From assembly GCA_023265355.1 (NCBI GenBank), contig JAHFTZ010000149.1, positions 1 to 6,334 on the forward strand: a DNA stretch of 6,334 bases, read 5' to 3'. Under the pieces are notes generated by a model. It saw only the letters and a list, made by a program, of their open reading frames with translations, was not told where the DNA came from and made no database searches. Position numbers and translations under genes: made by a program. The stretch is from Terriglobus sp. (GTDB taxonomy: Bacteria; Acidobacteriota; Terriglobia; Terriglobales; Acidobacteriaceae). Shown piece after piece: positions 5,692 through 6,334 of the stretch (its first letter is position 1; every line of letters begins with the position of its first letter).

Positions 5692-5724
5692 CGGTGTCTC
5701 CGCAAGAACCAGCAGGAATGTTGT

Positions 5725-5750
5725 GGTGCCGCTCGCTACGAGCGAACACC
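5725..5750 (-). promoter_or_regulatory. Long hairpin in rpsN-rpsH spacer
   Basis: Arms GGUG-U-UCGCUCG and CGAGCGG-CACC close on a UAG triloop, giving 11 pairs (one U-G) and one bulged U. It is the largest repeat in the 122-nt spacer. No T-run follows, so it is not a terminator. Its upstream arm can pair instead with 5683-5691. Confidence 0.5.
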
Positions 5751-5760
5751 GAAATCGTTT

Positions 5761-5774
5761 TGCGCCGAGGCGCA
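5761..5774 (-). other. Small hairpin just after rpsN
   Basis: UGCGC-CUCG-GCGCA, a perfect 5-bp stem with a 4-nt loop, 11 nt beyond the rpsN stop codon. AAAA follows rather than a U-run, so it is not an intrinsic terminator on this strand. Confidence 0.4.
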
Positions 5775-5785
5775 GAAGGCAGTGC

Positions 5786-5971
5786 TTACCAGGACGACTT
5801 CACGACGCCTGGAATCTCGCCCTTGAGCGCGAGGCCACGGAAGCAAAGACGGCATACGCCGAACTTGCGGAGGTAGGCGCGAGGACGTCCGCACAGCTGG
5901 CAGCGGTTGTGCTGGCGGCACTTGAACTTCGGCTTCTTTGCGTCTTTTACAGCTTTTGCAGTCGTTGACAT
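5786..5971 (-). CDS. rpsN: 30S ribosomal protein S14, zinc-binding (type Z)
   Basis: Small-subunit head protein that binds 16S rRNA; this short zinc-ribbon form is also named rpsZ. 61 aa. The zinc ligands are C24-x2-C27 and C40-x2-C43 ([15 protein letters not shown], then CRLC), followed by [18 protein letters not shown], the family C-terminus. The type Z form typically occurs in organisms that keep the zinc version or pair it with a zinc-free paralogue; no paralogue is visible in this window. The Shine-Dalgarno signal is odd: GAAGAG is only 3 nt away, AGAGGA is 12 nt away, and a strong TAAGGAG lies 32 nt upstream behind an inverted repeat. Position between rplE and rpsH is standard. Confidence 0.98.
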   Translation of the reverse strand: MSTTAKAVKDAKKPKFKCRQHNRCQLCGRPRAYLRKFGVCRLCFRGLALKGEIPGVVKSSW

Positions 5972-6017
5972 AGTCTCTTCAGATCCTCTGCGCGCAGAGC
6001 GCGCTCCTTACGAAAGT
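5972..6017 (-). promoter_or_regulatory. rplE-rpsN spacer with two mutually exclusive hairpins
   Basis: In the mRNA, arms GCGCGC/GCGCGC with loop UCU (5990-6004) overlap a second inverted repeat CUCUG/CAGAG with loop CGCG (5986-5999), so only one can form. The second covers part of the AGAGGA Shine-Dalgarno candidate of rpsN (5984-5989). A strong TAAGGAG is at 6004-6010, 32 nt before the rpsN ATG, and either hairpin would shorten that distance to about 18 nt. The repeats are seen; a regulatory role is inference. Confidence 0.4.
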
Positions 6018-6334
6018 TTATGCAGCCCGGAACGGCATGCCGAAGTGCTTCAACATCACGCGGGCCGAGTTGTCGTCGGTCGCGGAGGTCACGATCGTCA
6101 CGTTCATACCCTTCAGCTTCTCTACCTTCGAGTAATCGATCTCGGGGAAGATGAGCTGATCACGCAGACCGAGCGTGTAGTTGCCACGGCCGTCAAAGCT
6201 CTTGGAGGATACGCCCTTGAAATCACGCACGCGGGGCAGAGCCACCGCAATCAGGCGATCCAGAAACTCGTACATCGCGTCGCCGCGGAGAGTCACCATG
6301 GCGCCGATCGATTGGCCTTCGCGCACCTTGAACT
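6018..6334 (-). CDS. rplE: 50S ribosomal protein L5, C-terminal part (cut by window edge)
   Basis: Binds 5S rRNA with L18 and contacts the P-site tRNA from the central protuberance. Only the last 104 codons are present; the N-terminal part lies beyond base 6334. Reading starts at the second base group from the edge with [17 protein letters not shown], then [28 protein letters not shown] and the ending KHFGMPF, all characteristic of L5. An apparent GTG start at 6326 is an internal valine codon (FKVREG), not a true start. It is followed after 46 nt by rpsN, the standard order in zinc-S14 spc operons. Confidence 0.97.
   Translation of the reverse strand, partial: FKVREGQSIGAMVTLRGDAMYEFLDRLIAVALPRVRDFKGVSSKSFDGRGNYTLGLRDQLIFPEIDYSKVEKLKGMNVTIVTSATDDNSARVMLKHFGMPFRAA

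Noticed and set aside
5088..5876. 262-codon plus-strand open frame
   Set aside because: Antisense to the start of rplF, all of rpsH and part of rpsN and their spacers; no recognisable protein.

Overview
This window is the distal part of a bacterial ribosomal-protein (spc-type) operon, with every gene on the minus strand. In transcription order, from high to low coordinates, it reads rplE (C-terminal part only), rpsN (zinc-type S14), rpsH, rplF, rplR, rpsE, rpmD, rplO, secY, adk, map (N-terminal part only). This is a classical conserved bacterial gene order. The proteins, the moderately high GC and the protein style fit an acidobacterium of the Terriglobia type (Granulicella, Edaphobacter or Terriglobus relatives). 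That assignment is an inference from general resemblance, not from a search.

Layout: 6334-6018 ribosomal protein L5; 5971-5786 S14; 5663-5265 S8; 5094-4555 L6; 4482-4117 L18; 4060-3554 S5; 3509-3321 L30; 3223-2735 L15; 2625-1228 the translocon pore SecY; 1224-514 adenylate kinase; 478-1 methionine aminopeptidase. All are intact apart from the two cut by the window edges. The map fragment has no stop codon inside the window but is clear by translation. For rplO, rpsE, rplF and rpsH the longest open frame runs upstream of the true start. Family N-termini and Shine-Dalgarno sites place the starts 30, 13, 18 and 14 codons further in.

The genes work together. L5, L18, L6, L15, L30, S14, S8 and S5 build the two ribosomal subunits. 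SecY inserts and exports the nascent proteins. Methionine aminopeptidase trims their N-termini, and adenylate kinase keeps adenine nucleotides balanced for growth.

The coding content is ordinary housekeeping; I see no mobile element, defence system or novel gene. The unusual part lies between the genes. In E. coli and many other bacteria these spacers are short. Here they are 46, 122, 170, 72, 56, 44, 97 and 109 nt from rplE to secY, and every one contains at least one inverted repeat that would form a hairpin in the mRNA. Notable cases are a terminator-like hairpin plus T6 after rpsH, a set of competing pairings before rpsH, and three consecutive hairpins before rplO, one with a UUCG loop and one with a GNRA loop. 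The pattern stops at secY-adk (3 nt) and adk-map (35 nt). No stretch longer than 300 bases lacks a gene, and I could not find a convincing promoter.
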